Shown: positions 26,113 through 34,235, counted from the stretch's first letter. The stretch: 34,566 nt of DNA from an uncultured Collinsella sp. (GCA_959604825.1 CAUHCN010000027.1:1-34566); one strand, 5' to 3'. Translations and numbers: made by a program. The notes: generated from the letters alone by a model not told the origin.

Positions 26113-26402
26113 GGATGCTTCTTCCTGTCCAGTTGCAAATGTTTGTCGGTAAGTTTGTTCTAAGTTTTAGAATGTTCTGAGGCATAGGTAGTAGTTATTG
26201 ACCTAACATGCTGCTTCGTAAGTGAAATTGCCCTGCTCGATAGCGCAGTTTGCCTAAAGGCTGTATAGCGGTTGTATCAAGCAGTTAATATTGAGTTGGT
26301 TTTGGATTGCTTCGAGGATAGCACAGTGCGCTGTTCTCGTCATTAGAAATTATCAAATTATTCTGCTAATATATAACCCACTAAGAAGAAAGGTCTCTAT
26401 AC
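26113..26402. promoter_or_regulatory. Divergent promoter region of the right block
   Basis: This 290-bp AT-rich region separates the VirD4/ClpP operon from the plus-strand gene at 26403. For the plus gene, TTAGAA (26343-26348) and TAATAT (26367-26372) are a possible -35/-10 pair, 18 bp apart. GTTGTATCAAGC (26271-26282) and AGTTGGTTT (26294-26302) match words in the other divergent region (5435-5703). Promoter boxes are by eye. Confidence 0.4.
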
Positions 26403-27839
26403 ATGCGTGAAACAACATCATTGCCACGTCTCACCGCCGCCGCCCTCTCACGCGCGCTTAACCTGGAACAAGGCAGTCGCCTGCTCACTGTCCGTCTGCC
26501 TGGCGCTGTGGATGCCGAAGATCTCGCTAAGTGCTTTACCCTAAACGGTAACGGCGTGCCCGATATTTGTGAGCTTGAACCCGGCAAGCAGAATGCAAGC
26601 GATGATGATGCAGCGCCGGTGTTTGTCGATGCATCAAACTACTACCGCGCAAATAAGCACGATATCGAAAAAGACAGTGCCGCGCTCATCGATTATTTGG
26701 AGCCTGGCTACCTTGATTTTTGCGACTGGGGTCCTTTTATTTGGTGCCTGTATGCTCTCGCCCTTTCGGGCCGCACTCGAGCAGCCGTGGTACTTCCCGC
26801 CGATTTACTTGATAAAGCTGAACAAGCACGCACGATTTTGATACGCGAAGGGCTCATCGAGAGCGTCGTTTATTTGCCACTTTCCGAGCCCAGGCCCTAC
26901 ATGACAAGCGCGCTCCTCATACTGTCTTCAGGAAATCGCAGCGTTGCATTTCGCAGCGCAATTGAGCCCGGACCGCGTTTTCAATATGTGACTAAAACAT
27001 CGTATTACTCTGATATCACCTTTTCTATCTCTCCTGACTGGGCCCGCATTGATACCAATACGCCAAGATCGACGCCAATCGAAACGTCCACTTTTGCCAC
27101 GCGCGAGCTGCTCCAACACCACGCCGCTCTCTCAAAAGGCAAAATCAGCCTCATCGCCATCACCCGAAACTACAGCGCCACACTCGGTGACTCTTTTACG
27201 CGAGTCGCGCCATTCATGCCCCGCGAGAGCACGACATCGAACGACATTGACGCAGTCGAGGTGCGCCGAATCTCATCTCAAGATTTTCAGGACGGCAATC
27301 TTCTGCCCGTAGATGCTTCAGATAATCAAAATAGCTCGGATTCTAAATTCGTAAAGGTGGACCCCAGCGTTCTCGATCGTTATGAGCTCCGCGCTGGAGA
27401 TATCGTCATGCCGCGCATGCTGGGTCGCTACGGCGCGTCCAACCTGCTCGTCGTCAGCTCCGATGACGCTAAGCAGCATCTGGTTGCTTCGCATAACACC
27501 ACCGTCATTCGCCCGTCATTCCAAACGATGACCGAAGATGAACGCGTAGTGTTTTCGGAGATAATTGTTGGATACCTTACCGAAGGCCACGGGGCGCAGC
27601 TGATTCAAGCATTAACTGAAGCAGCCAGCATCCGCGCCATCCGTCCTAGCGACCTGTTTGAGATCGAAGTCCCGCCGGCGCTCGACCCGCGCGCACGCGA
27701 GTACAGCGAGTCCATCAATCACTTTGCCGAGGTCGTAAGGACAAAGAAACAAGCCGAGGCCGCTGTCGCCCAAGCCCTGCGCGACCTCGAAGGCGCAAAA
27801 AAGGCCGTCACCCAGGTGGTCGACCAGACCTGCGAATAG
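26403..27839 (+). CDS. Degenerate N6-methylase/HsdS-like DNA-recognition protein
   Basis: The product is 478 residues, starting at ATG 26403 after AGAAAGG. Residues about 110-185 match the segment after motif IV of N6-adenine methylases (GPFIWCLYALALSG, AVVLPADLL, LIESVVYLPLSEPR, ALLILSSG). No (D/N)PP(Y/F) or SAM-binding glycine motif is present. The C-terminal half has HsdS-like features (LDRYELRAGDIVMPRMLGRYG, VASHNTTVIRP, VGYLTEGHGAQLIQ, IEVPPALDPRA) and ends in a coiled coil. It is therefore likely a sequence-specific DNA-binding protein without methylation activity. It shares this architecture with 5704-7347, and both are divergent from minus-strand ATPase/protease operons. It ends at a strong terminator facing the AbiE genes. 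Confidence 0.7.
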   Translation: MRETTSLPRLTAAALSRALNLEQGSRLLTVRLPGAVDAEDLAKCFTLNGNGVPDICELEPGKQNASDDDAAPVFVDASNYYRANKHDIEKDSAALIDYLEPGYLDFCDWGPFIWCLYALALSGRTRAAVVLPADLLDKAEQARTILIREGLIESVVYLPLSEPRPYMTSALLILSSGNRSVAFRSAIEPGPRFQYVTKTSYYSDITFSISPDWARIDTNTPRSTPIETSTFATRELLQHHAALSKGKISLIAITRNYSATLGDSFTRVAPFMPRESTTSNDIDAVEVRRISSQDFQDGNLLPVDASDNQNSSDSKFVKVDPSVLDRYELRAGDIVMPRMLGRYGASNLLVVSSDDAKQHLVASHNTTVIRPSFQTMTEDERVVFSEIIVGYLTEGHGAQLIQALTEAASIRAIRPSDLFEIEVPPALDPRAREYSESINHFAEVVRTKKQAEAAVAQALRDLEGAKKAVTQVVDQTCE

Positions 27840-27860
27840 CGCATAGGCAGTAGAAACGTC

Positions 27861-27899
27861 TTAAGCCGGCGACAGGAACTAATTCTGCCGCCGGCTTAA
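27861..27899. terminator. Bidirectional terminator between convergent genes
   Basis: TTAAGCCGGCG and CGCCGGCTTAA form a perfect 11-bp stem around a 17-nt segment that can pair further. It lies between the stop codons at 27839 (plus) and 27909 (minus). Confidence 0.8.
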
Positions 27900-27908
27900 C
27901 TATCTAGC

Positions 27909-28799
27909 CTATTCCCATCCCGTGGTCTGAGGATTCCATTTGCACACATTCGCCGAATGATTAAAGCACGGTGTATACAACCGATTGACGACCTCTTCTG
28001 CCCCAGCAATGTTCCCCGCGAGATCAAGTACCCCCGCCTGCCTCGCCATCTTTACGTACTGTGCAGAACCATTTTGTTTCCACCAGAGAGGCGCCACGAA
28101 CTCTTCCGGCATTGCCACTTTGCGGGCAGACGCTTCTTTCTCGACCCTCTCGACAAGCGTAGCCCCATCGACGAAGCAAGTTTTCGCGTACACCAAGATG
28201 TCGACTATATCCTTGATTCGCGATGAAGCACGGCCCTCATGCATCTCTATCATTGCGAGCAATTTATCTGCAAGGGCACTCTCCACTCGGCATACTCGAT
28301 AGTCGCAGACTGGGAGCCCCTCGATATTCAGACGATCGATCGGCGCAAGAACCTCAGGCTCAAGTCCCCGCACTTCATCAATTACCAAGTCAATTGAAAT
28401 TGGCTGTAGCTTCTTGGTTCCCATAAGGGGGGTGAACCACACCTTCGCACCGCACCGATACTCATCTTCTTCTTTGATTTGCTCTGCACGATCAAAGACG
28501 AACGAAACGAAATCCTCCAGATCAATCGAAGCAGCCTGCACCAGATCGACAATAGCCTCTTCGAGACTCTCCTCTTGAGCAACCAAGTCAATATCTCTTG
28601 TGACACGTGCATCGAGTGTTCGCGCCAGGACGCTTTGACCGCCCTTGAGCACAAAGCTGCCGTCATCTTCTGAAAAAACGCGACATAGGAAGCGATGAAA
28701 GTAGAAACCGACGATTGCCCGATTGGTATCCATTGGCGATTCTCTTGCGGCATTCCTAACAGCCATCTCCAATGCGGCAGGCGTTTTGTACTTCACCAT
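27909..28799 (-). CDS. abiEii: AbiEii-type nucleotidyltransferase toxin
   Basis: The product is 296 residues and starts at ATG 28799, 15 bp after the antitoxin stop; GGAGG is very close upstream. The nucleotidyltransferase core is clear: FVLKGGQSVLAR (49-60) then RVTRDIDL (65-72) with paired aspartates 69 and 71, and a distal SALADKLLAMIEMHEGR...KDIVDI segment. AbiEii/MenT-family toxins transfer nucleotides to targets such as tRNA and cause growth arrest or abortive infection. It is partnered with the AbiEi-like gene upstream, as in type IV toxin-antitoxin systems. The C-terminal residues are not matched to any motif. Confidence 0.88.
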   Translation of the reverse strand: MVKYKTPAALEMAVRNAARESPMDTNRAIVGFYFHRFLCRVFSEDDGSFVLKGGQSVLARTLDARVTRDIDLVAQEESLEEAIVDLVQAASIDLEDFVSFVFDRAEQIKEEDEYRCGAKVWFTPLMGTKKLQPISIDLVIDEVRGLEPEVLAPIDRLNIEGLPVCDYRVCRVESALADKLLAMIEMHEGRASSRIKDIVDILVYAKTCFVDGATLVERVEKEASARKVAMPEEFVAPLWWKQNGSAQYVKMARQAGVLDLAGNIAGAEEVVNRLYTPCFNHSANVCKWNPQTTGWE

Positions 28800-28814
28800 G
28801 TCCTCCGTTTCGCA

Positions 28815-29438
28815 TTACCCGTTCAGTACCGTCAGCAAAGGCGCCATCAGCTCGCGTCGTTTGGCGGTTTTAGAGTTCTCTTCTACAAGACCTCTCAGCC
28901 GCTGTATATCGAGCCCTCGCCCAAGCGCGTCGTTATAGGCATCGATAATTAATGAGGGGTCCTCGCAATCGAGGCAAAGATCGACAAGCGTGCGCTCGGG
29001 TTTAGTTACCGGCAGGCCGTCGAGCCAAACGATGTCCTGCTCGGCGATCTCGCGCTTTACAAAAGAAAGGGATTCGTTTCTTGTATTGATACGCGCGGGC
29101 GCGGTCATCCTGTAGGGGGACAGGTAGAAATCGCCCATTTGCTGCAGGTTCGCCGCAGTCGTACCGCTCACGGCGATGCCATCCCACTGACGCTTTCTCT
29201 CCCACGCGCAAAGGGAGGGATTGGTGAGCTTCCAAAAAGCGTTGAGCTCGTCGGTGTCTCGGCGCTGTGTTCCAGACATCCGGTAGGCGCCGTGGCATAT
29301 CCGCTCAAGACGCCCCGCACGGCATGAGTGTGCCAGCGCATCTCGAGAGATGTCCATGCGAGCCGCCTGGGCTGTGGTGAACACGCCCTCGCTCTCGGAA
29401 AGTTCGCTTATCGCCGTTATGTTGCTAAAGTACTTCAT
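28815..29438 (-). CDS. abiEi: AbiEi-type antitoxin/repressor
   Basis: The product is 207 residues from ATG 29438. An N-terminal winged-helix domain (SEGVFTTAQAARMDISRDAL, then a GRLERICHGAYR wing, residues about 15-55) and a C-terminal domain with the family pattern LPVTKPERTLVDLCLD fit AbiEi antitoxins. These neutralise the AbiEii toxin and repress their own promoter. There is no Shine-Dalgarno before ATG 29438, but a promoter is placed so that transcription would start at this ATG, so I prefer this start over the ATG at 29462 (eight residues longer). Confidence 0.85.
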   Translation of the reverse strand: MKYFSNITAISELSESEGVFTTAQAARMDISRDALAHSCRAGRLERICHGAYRMSGTQRRDTDELNAFWKLTNPSLCAWERKRQWDGIAVSGTTAANLQQMGDFYLSPYRMTAPARINTRNESLSFVKREIAEQDIVWLDGLPVTKPERTLVDLCLDCEDPSLIIDAYNDALGRGLDIQRLRGLVEENSKTAKRRELMAPLLTVLNG

Positions 29439-29472
29439 GCTGCAATTGTAGGATATTTTCATACTTTTGCAA
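29438..29472 (-). promoter_or_regulatory. Promoter giving a probably leaderless abiE transcript
   Basis: On the minus strand, TTGCAA (29472-29467) and TACAAT (29450-29445) are 16 bp apart. Transcription starting seven bases past the -10 box would begin at 29438, the A of the AbiEi start codon. Confidence 0.55.
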
Positions 29473-29584
29473 CGTGATTTTAATTCCGTATGATTGGCAC
29501 GCCTCGCTTATCTCATTTTTGCCGCCGGTTTATCATCCGCTCACCATCCCCCACCGCCGCGCAAAAACTCATCCAACATTAATC

Positions 29585-29612
29585 TTGGCTCAAGAATCGC
29601 TTAATCTATAAC
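29585..29612 (+). promoter_or_regulatory. Promoter candidate for the 29726 operon
   Basis: TTGGCT (29585-29590) and TATAAC (29607-29612) are separated by 16 bp, 114 bp upstream of the first gene of the two-component operon. The intervening leader (29613-29725) is GC-rich and holds no other feature I can support. Confidence 0.45.
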
Positions 29613-29725
29613 CTGCACTATAGAGTTCGACCAAGGGCGGGGCGGCGCAACGCAAACCGCCGAACGCAACGCTCGCGCCCGAGCAAATTGCCCGGCGTCG
29701 CGCCCATCGAACGAAAGGACAGGTC

Positions 29726-30268
29726 ATGGACGACCTCGAAAAAGTTGAAACCATCCGCACCAAGTGCAACGTGAGTTACACCGATGCCAAGGCGGCGCTC
29801 GACGCTGCCGACGGCAACGTTTTGGATGCCATCATTTGGCTCGAGTCGCAGGGCAAGACCCAGACCACGTCGGCGCATGCCGCCACCGAGTCCGCGCCAG
29901 TCGATGAGCCCTCTGCCGAGATGGTCGCCGCGCAGGTCGCTTACGAAAAGTCGAGCGAAAAGACCGACTTCTCCAAGAAGATGGACAGCGTGTGGGAGTA
30001 CCTCAAAAAGCTCTTCCGCCTGAGTCTGGACACCAAGTTTATCGCCACGCGCCGCGATGCGATCATCCTCAACATCCCCATCCTGATCCCCATCGTCGCG
30101 CTGTTTGCCTGGGGCGCCACGATATGGCTGATGCTGATTGGCCTGTTCTTTGGCATGCGCTACCGCATCGACAGCGACGGCGACGTGCCCGGCAGCATCA
30201 ACAACCTTATGGATAGCGCTGCTAACGCTGCGGACGACATCAAGCAAAATCTCAACGACGACAAGTAA
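29726..30268 (+). CDS. UBA-like/DUF4342 membrane protein
   Basis: The product is 180 residues, with AAAGGA six bases before ATG 29726. Residues 1-45 form a UBA/TS-N-like helical domain (VETIRTKCNVSYTDAKAALDAADGN in style), as in DUF4342 proteins. A linker follows, then a hydrophobic region at about 112-144 that can form one or two membrane helices, then an acidic tail. DUF4342 proteins are of unknown function. It lies 18 bp upstream of an OmpR-type response regulator, so it is probably co-transcribed with the two-component system and may be membrane-associated with it. Confidence 0.8.
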   Translation: MDDLEKVETIRTKCNVSYTDAKAALDAADGNVLDAIIWLESQGKTQTTSAHAATESAPVDEPSAEMVAAQVAYEKSSEKTDFSKKMDSVWEYLKKLFRLSLDTKFIATRRDAIILNIPILIPIVALFAWGATIWLMLIGLFFGMRYRIDSDGDVPGSINNLMDSAANAADDIKQNLNDDK

Positions 30269-30286
30269 TCGCAGACGGGGGCACGC

Positions 30287-31072
30287 ATGGCACGGATCCT
30301 GATCGTAGAGGACGAGGAGAAAATCGCCCGCTTTGTGACGCTCGAGCTGGAGCACGAAGGCTACCAGGTGGAACACGCCGCCGATGGCCGCACTGCCGTG
30401 GACCTGGCGCTGGAGCGCGACTACGATCTGATTCTGCTCGACGTACTGTTGCCGCAGCTCAACGGCATGGAGGTCTTGCGACGTGTCCGCAAGCACAAGG
30501 ATGTGCCGGTGATTATGGTCACCGCGCGCGATGCCGTGATGGACAAGGTGGCCGGGCTCGATGCCGGCGCCGACGATTACCTGACCAAGCCATTTGCGAT
30601 TGAGGAGCTGTTCGCACGGATCCGCGTGGCACTGAAGCGCTCGGAGGCCGTGCGGGCGGCTTCGGGCGTAGCTGGCGTCGGCGCCGGAGCGGGCATGGCG
30701 GGCGTCGCGGGCGAGAAGGCCACCGCGATGCCCCCGGCCAGTGACATGGCCCAGACCCCTGCCTCGCCCTCCCCTGCCACGCTCGCCGTGGGCTCGGTTG
30801 TGCTCGACCCCGACCGCCGCGAAGTCACAGTCGCCGGCTCGCCCATCGCGCTCACGGCCCGCGAGTTCGATGTCCTCGCCCTGCTTATGGCGCACGCCGA
30901 AACCGTACTCACGCGCGAGCGCATCGCGCACGAGGCGCTGGGCTACGAATACGTGGGCGACACCAACAACGTCGACGTGCACATCGCGCACCTGCGTGCC
31001 AAGATCGAAGACGCCGGCGGCGCCCGCATCATCCAAACCGTACGCGGGGTGGGCTATGTCTGCCGTGCGTAA
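30287..31072 (+). CDS. OmpR-family response regulator
   Basis: The product is 261 residues. The receiver domain has the acidic pair Glu8-Asp9, phosphoacceptor Asp52 (LLDVLLP), Thr79 and Lys101 (TKPF). A long Ala/Gly/Pro/Met linker (about 122-165) precedes a winged-helix DNA-binding domain (ALTAREFDVLALLMAHAETV and a C-terminal RAKIEDAGGARIIQTVRGVGY). It would be phosphorylated by the histidine kinase encoded next to it. The kinase ATG lies inside the last 17 bases of this gene, so translation is coupled. The linker is longer and lower in complexity than usual. Its target genes cannot be read from the sequence. Confidence 0.93.
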   Translation: MARILIVEDEEKIARFVTLELEHEGYQVEHAADGRTAVDLALERDYDLILLDVLLPQLNGMEVLRRVRKHKDVPVIMVTARDAVMDKVAGLDAGADDYLTKPFAIEELFARIRVALKRSEAVRAASGVAGVGAGAGMAGVAGEKATAMPPASDMAQTPASPSPATLAVGSVVLDPDRREVTVAGSPIALTAREFDVLALLMAHAETVLTRERIAHEALGYEYVGDTNNVDVHIAHLRAKIEDAGGARIIQTVRGVGYVCRA

Positions 31073-32351
31073 CGCCGAGGCCAAGCGCGTCACCTCCATC
31101 GCCCGCGCCATCAACTGGAGCTATATGTGGCGCCGCCTGATGAGTTGCGTCTGGCTCGATCTGCTGCTGATGGTGATTGCGGCGGCGATCCTCGTCTATG
31201 GATACAACCAGACGCTGCCCGACGGCGCGTTTACCGCAGGATGGATCCCCGGCGCCACCGTTCACGACATGTCGCTGACGCCTGCGCGCGACTGGGACCT
31301 GACAACGCTCACCTATACCGTCGAGCTTGCGCGTACCACCAAGACTTTCCCCCTCGCGCAGGACCTCGTCGCGCTATGGCCTCTCTACCTTGTCGTTGTG
31401 GGTTGGCAGGTCATCAGCGTGCTCAACATGCTCGGCGGCGCCCGCCGCGTGCGCCGCACCATGGCGCCGCTCAACGACCTTGCCTTGCGCGTGGACGAGC
31501 TCGGCCGTATGCAGCTCTCCGGCGGCAAGATGGAAACGCTGGAGCAGGCCATCGAGCGCGCAAGCGTCGACTCGCCGAGCGTCACCACCGGCGACGCCGA
31601 CCTGGCAAGCATCGAGGTCGCACTCAACCGCCTGCTGCGCCAGATGCAAGAGGCCAAGCTGCAGCAGATGCGCTTTGTCAACGATGCGAGCCACGAGCTG
31701 CGCACGCCCATCGCGGTGATTCAGGGCTACGTGAACATGCTCGACCGCTGGGGTAAAAACGACCCGGACGTACTGGCAGAGTCCATCGCCTCGCTCAAGG
31801 CCGAAAGCGAGCACATGCAGGAGCTCGTGGAGCAGCTGCTGTTTTTGGCGCGCGGCGATGCCGGACGCACGGCCCTGCGGCATGCGAATACCAACCTGGC
31901 CGCACTGGTCGGCGAGGTATGCGAGGAGTCGCAGATGATCGATGCCGAGCACACGTATCGGCTGGCTTTTGACGCCTTGCTAGCCAGCGACCCGCGCTGC
32001 GACGCGCCCGTCGACGTGGCGCTCGTGAAGCAGGCTCTGCGCGTGATCGTGCAAAACGCCGCCAAGTACTCGGATGCGGGAACGACCGTCACATTTGGCA
32101 TAACGCCCAATGCGGGCTTGGGCACGATCGACATAAGTGTTGAGGACGAGGGCATCGGCATGAACCAGGAATCCGCAGCTCACGCGTTTGAACGGTTCTA
32201 CCGCGCCGACAATGCACGCGATGCCGGCGCACAGGGCTCGGGTCTGGGGCTTGCCATTGCCAAGTGGATCGTCGACAGCCATGGCGGTGTCATCGGTGTG
32301 ACCTCGGTCGAAGGGGTCGGCAGCCGCTTTACGATTCGCCTGCCACGGTAG
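31056..32351 (+). CDS. Membrane sensor histidine kinase
   Basis: The product is 431 residues from ATG 31056, preceded by GGGGTGGG, overlapping the response regulator by 17 bp. Two membrane helices (about 25-48 and 108-130) flank an extracellular domain of about 60 residues. A HAMP-like linker follows. The H-box is NDASHELRTPIAVIQGY with His213, the N-box VQNAAKYS, and the G boxes DEGIGM and GSGLGLAIAKWI. It autophosphorylates on His213 and passes the phosphate to the neighbouring regulator. The small extracellular domain gives no hint of the stimulus. Frames starting further upstream overlap the regulator out of frame and are artefacts. Confidence 0.93.
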   Translation: MSAVRNAEAKRVTSIARAINWSYMWRRLMSCVWLDLLLMVIAAAILVYGYNQTLPDGAFTAGWIPGATVHDMSLTPARDWDLTTLTYTVELARTTKTFPLAQDLVALWPLYLVVVGWQVISVLNMLGGARRVRRTMAPLNDLALRVDELGRMQLSGGKMETLEQAIERASVDSPSVTTGDADLASIEVALNRLLRQMQEAKLQQMRFVNDASHELRTPIAVIQGYVNMLDRWGKNDPDVLAESIASLKAESEHMQELVEQLLFLARGDAGRTALRHANTNLAALVGEVCEESQMIDAEHTYRLAFDALLASDPRCDAPVDVALVKQALRVIVQNAAKYSDAGTTVTFGITPNAGLGTIDISVEDEGIGMNQESAAHAFERFYRADNARDAGAQGSGLGLAIAKWIVDSHGGVIGVTSVEGVGSRFTIRLPR

Positions 32352-32373
32352 GGATGCCCCCTCGTGGATCGAG

Positions 32374-32549
32374 GTCTAATACTTTTCCCGAGAAGTGAAC
32401 GACCATATTCGGACCCCCGAAGCATCCGCATTTTTCGGCCGCAAAATCGCAGGATTCCAGCATCGAAACTGCAGGAAACGATGCCCTTAAAGTGTCGATG
32501 CTTCGGGGGGGCTGATTTGTCTCGTTCACTTCTCGGAAAAGTATTAGAC
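32374..32549. repeat. MITE-like element with long inverted repeats
   Basis: About 28 bp at the left end (from GTCTAATACTTTTCCCGAGA, 32374-32402) recur inverted at the right end (32522-32549), with one base missing in the right copy. Inside, CCCCCGAAGCATC-type words also occur on both arms, so the whole 176 bp folds into one long imperfect hairpin. No ORF inside it looks coding. It lies after the histidine kinase stop and before a terminator. Confidence 0.75.
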
Positions 32550-32594
32550 TTCGGTTTTTTGACCGTTGCAAAAGTCGATCCCTCGGCATAAATA

Positions 32595-32627
32595 AAGGGA
32601 TAAGGCCATACGGCCCTATCCCTTTTT
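32595..32627. terminator. Bidirectional intrinsic terminator
   Basis: AAGGGATAAGGCC and GGCCCTATCCCTT pair over 13 bp with one mismatch around a 4-nt loop, followed by five Ts on the plus strand and a TTTATTTA tract on the minus strand. It lies between the kinase gene and the convergent VOC gene. Confidence 0.85.
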
Positions 32628-32649
32628 GCTAACTAAAGCAGCTCGTGCG

Positions 32650-33024
32650 CTACTCGCGGCACAGGTGCACGGCGAAGCCGGCGAACTCGCGCTTAAAGTA
32701 CACGAGCTTGGTGCTACCGTCGGGCAGCAGCGCGCGCGACTCCTCGTTGACCTCGAGCCCGCGCTCGGCAAACCACTTCTCGGCCGCATCGATGTCGTTG
32801 ACGGCAAAGCCAATGTGGCCCTTGGTGCCACGACCGTTCTGCTTCATAACCTCGACCAGCGAATCGTTAAAGTACGAAACCGGGGTCTCGATAACGGGCA
32901 GGCCCATCATCGTCGAGAACAGCTCCGCGATCTCCAAGGCGTCTGCCGGGTCGGCGGCGTTAATGCCCACATGGGCAACGCGCATACCAAAGAGCTCTAC
33001 CGGATTGGCGTTCTGCTCACTCAT
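32650..33024 (-). CDS. VOC/glyoxalase-superfamily protein
   Basis: The product is 124 residues. It shows the paired beta-alpha-beta repeats of the vicinal oxygen chelate fold: MRVAHVGINAAD (His18) begins the first repeat and TKGHIGFAVND (His70) the second, with EEVN/STKLVYF strands between and a C-terminal GFAVHLCRE. VOC proteins use a divalent metal and act on small molecules, or bind them. The true substrate cannot be told from this sequence. The start ATG 33024 is 11 bp after the PTS IIB stop, so the two genes are probably co-transcribed, and the product may act in carbohydrate metabolism. Confidence 0.85.
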   Translation of the reverse strand: MSEQNANPVELFGMRVAHVGINAADPADALEIAELFSTMMGLPVIETPVSYFNDSLVEVMKQNGRGTKGHIGFAVNDIDAAEKWFAERGLEVNEESRALLPDGSTKLVYFKREFAGFAVHLCRE

Positions 33025-33035
33025 GCAGGCAGCGC

Positions 33036-33323
33036 CTACTGAGCCATGACGTCAAGAACGGCCTTCTCGGCGGCAACGCGGTTCATGCCGGTCATGAAGG
33101 GCACGCCGCTCACGTACGGGCAGGTGAGGCCCTCGGGGGCAACGGTGGTGGCGATCAGCAGGTCGGCGCCCTCGTCGCAAGCGTCCTTGGCCTCGGAGAT
33201 GGCGCACTGCACGATCTCATACTTGTCGGCGTAACCGTTGGCGTCGAGCAGGGTGGCGACCTTCTGGGCAACGAGCGTGGAAGTAGCAGCGCCAGCACCG
33301 CAAGCCAAAACGATTTTCTTCAT
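33036..33323 (-). CDS. PTS galactitol-type EIIB component
   Basis: The product is 95 residues, starting at ATG 33323 behind GGGAGA. The phosphoacceptor loop VLACGAGAATST with Cys8 and the overall IIB fold (alternating strands, DLLIATT segment) match the galactitol/GatB class. It would take phosphate from an EIIA and pass it to a sugar in an EIIC transporter. Neither IIA nor IIC genes are in the window. It sits next to a VOC-fold protein gene on the same strand. Confidence 0.87.
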   Translation of the reverse strand: MKKIVLACGAGAATSTLVAQKVATLLDANGYADKYEIVQCAISEAKDACDEGADLLIATTVAPEGLTCPYVSGVPFMTGMNRVAAEKAVLDVMAQ

Positions 33324-33401
33324 AGGTAATGTCTCCCTTCATGGTTTACTTTAGGTAAGTGTACCGCAGCGAGCGATAGCACTCGGCCTCGATGAGCTTT
33401 T

Positions 33402-33431
33402 ATGCCAGTTTGCTTGCGCGCTGCGTATAAT
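33402..33431 (+). promoter_or_regulatory. Promoter candidate for the 33487 gene
   Basis: A perfect TATAAT lies at 33426-33431, 55 bp upstream of the start codon, with ATGCCA (33402-33407) as a weak -35 box 18 bp upstream. The -10 box is strong and the -35 uncertain. Confidence 0.5.
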
Positions 33432-33486
33432 ACATCCAGTACGTGTTGTCATACCGCTCGCTTTATGAGCGACTAAGGACCCTAAT

Positions 33487-34110
33487 ATGCCCGATTCCCG
33501 CACACTCTGGACCGCCGTCGTTATCATCTGTATCGCCGTGTCGGTGTTCTTTAGCATCAAAAAACGCACCACGTTTAAGCGCCTGCAGCAGTTGATGGCT
33601 GCCAAACAGTGGGACGAGTTCGATCGTTTGCTCGACGGCAAACTCACCAGCATGCTGTACCCGCGCTACAACCGCGACTACCTGCGCCTGAACTCCTATC
33701 TGTTGCGCGAGGACCACGAACACGCCAACGAGATGTTCGACCTGCTGCTGGGACTCAACCTGCCCAAGATGCAGCGCGTCGACCTGGTGATCAAAGCCTT
33801 TAACTACTACGTTGGCCAGGAGGACCGCAAAAAGTCCAAGGAGTTGCTGCACGAGATCAAGGGCTTTGAGGGCGGTCAGGCCGAGGCAGTCGCACACGAA
33901 TGCCAGCTGATGTACGACACGATGATCCTCAAGCGCCACAACGACATTCCCGAGCTGGAGCGCATGCTCGAAGAGGCCGGTGACGACAAGGTCAAGAGCT
34001 GCCGCCTGGAATACCTGCTGGCCCTGCAGTACAAGAACAAGGGCGACGAGGCCAAGTTTGCCGAGTACTTGGAAAAGTCGGGCCAGCACTCGATGGCTGT
34101 CAACGCGTAA
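33487..34110 (+). CDS. Membrane-anchored TPR-like helical protein
   Basis: The product is 207 residues, with AAGGA seven bases before ATG 33487. Residues about 7-24 form one N-terminal membrane helix with a basic segment after it, so the rest should face the cytoplasm. The remainder is made of about 34-residue helical pairs typical of tetratricopeptide-like repeats. There is no catalytic motif. The gene stands alone, 31 bp upstream of tRNA-Leu on the same strand. A scaffold role is the usual one for such proteins, but no partner is identified. Confidence 0.8.
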   Translation: MPDSRTLWTAVVIICIAVSVFFSIKKRTTFKRLQQLMAAKQWDEFDRLLDGKLTSMLYPRYNRDYLRLNSYLLREDHEHANEMFDLLLGLNLPKMQRVDLVIKAFNYYVGQEDRKKSKELLHEIKGFEGGQAEAVAHECQLMYDTMILKRHNDIPELERMLEEAGDDKVKSCRLEYLLALQYKNKGDEAKFAEYLEKSGQHSMAVNA

Positions 34111-34141
34111 CGGGCGGCTTGTGCTAGACTTCTAGTCTCAC

Positions 34142-34226
34142 GGGGGCGTGGCGGAATTGGCATACGCAGGAGACTTAAAATCTCTCGCCGCAAGGATTGT
34201 GGGTTCGAGTCCCACCGCCCCTACCA
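34142..34226 (+). tRNA. tRNA-Leu (UAA)
   Basis: All arms are present: acceptor GGGGGCG/CGCCCCT (with a G-U at the first pair), D-arm GCGGAATTGGCATACGC, anticodon loop CTTAAAA with anticodon TAA at 34176-34178, a long variable arm (class II, as expected for leucine), T-arm GTGGGTTCGAGTCCCAC, and an encoded CCA at 34224-34226. Confidence 0.95.
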
Positions 34227-34235
34227 TTGGCTTTT

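Noticed and set aside
26113..26402. Riboswitch or leader RNA in the divergent region
   Set aside because: No conserved riboswitch core or terminator/antiterminator pair could be recognised.
29618..31114. 498-codon minus-strand frame opposite the response regulator
   Set aside because: Gly/His/Arg-rich antisense shadow of well-recognised genes.
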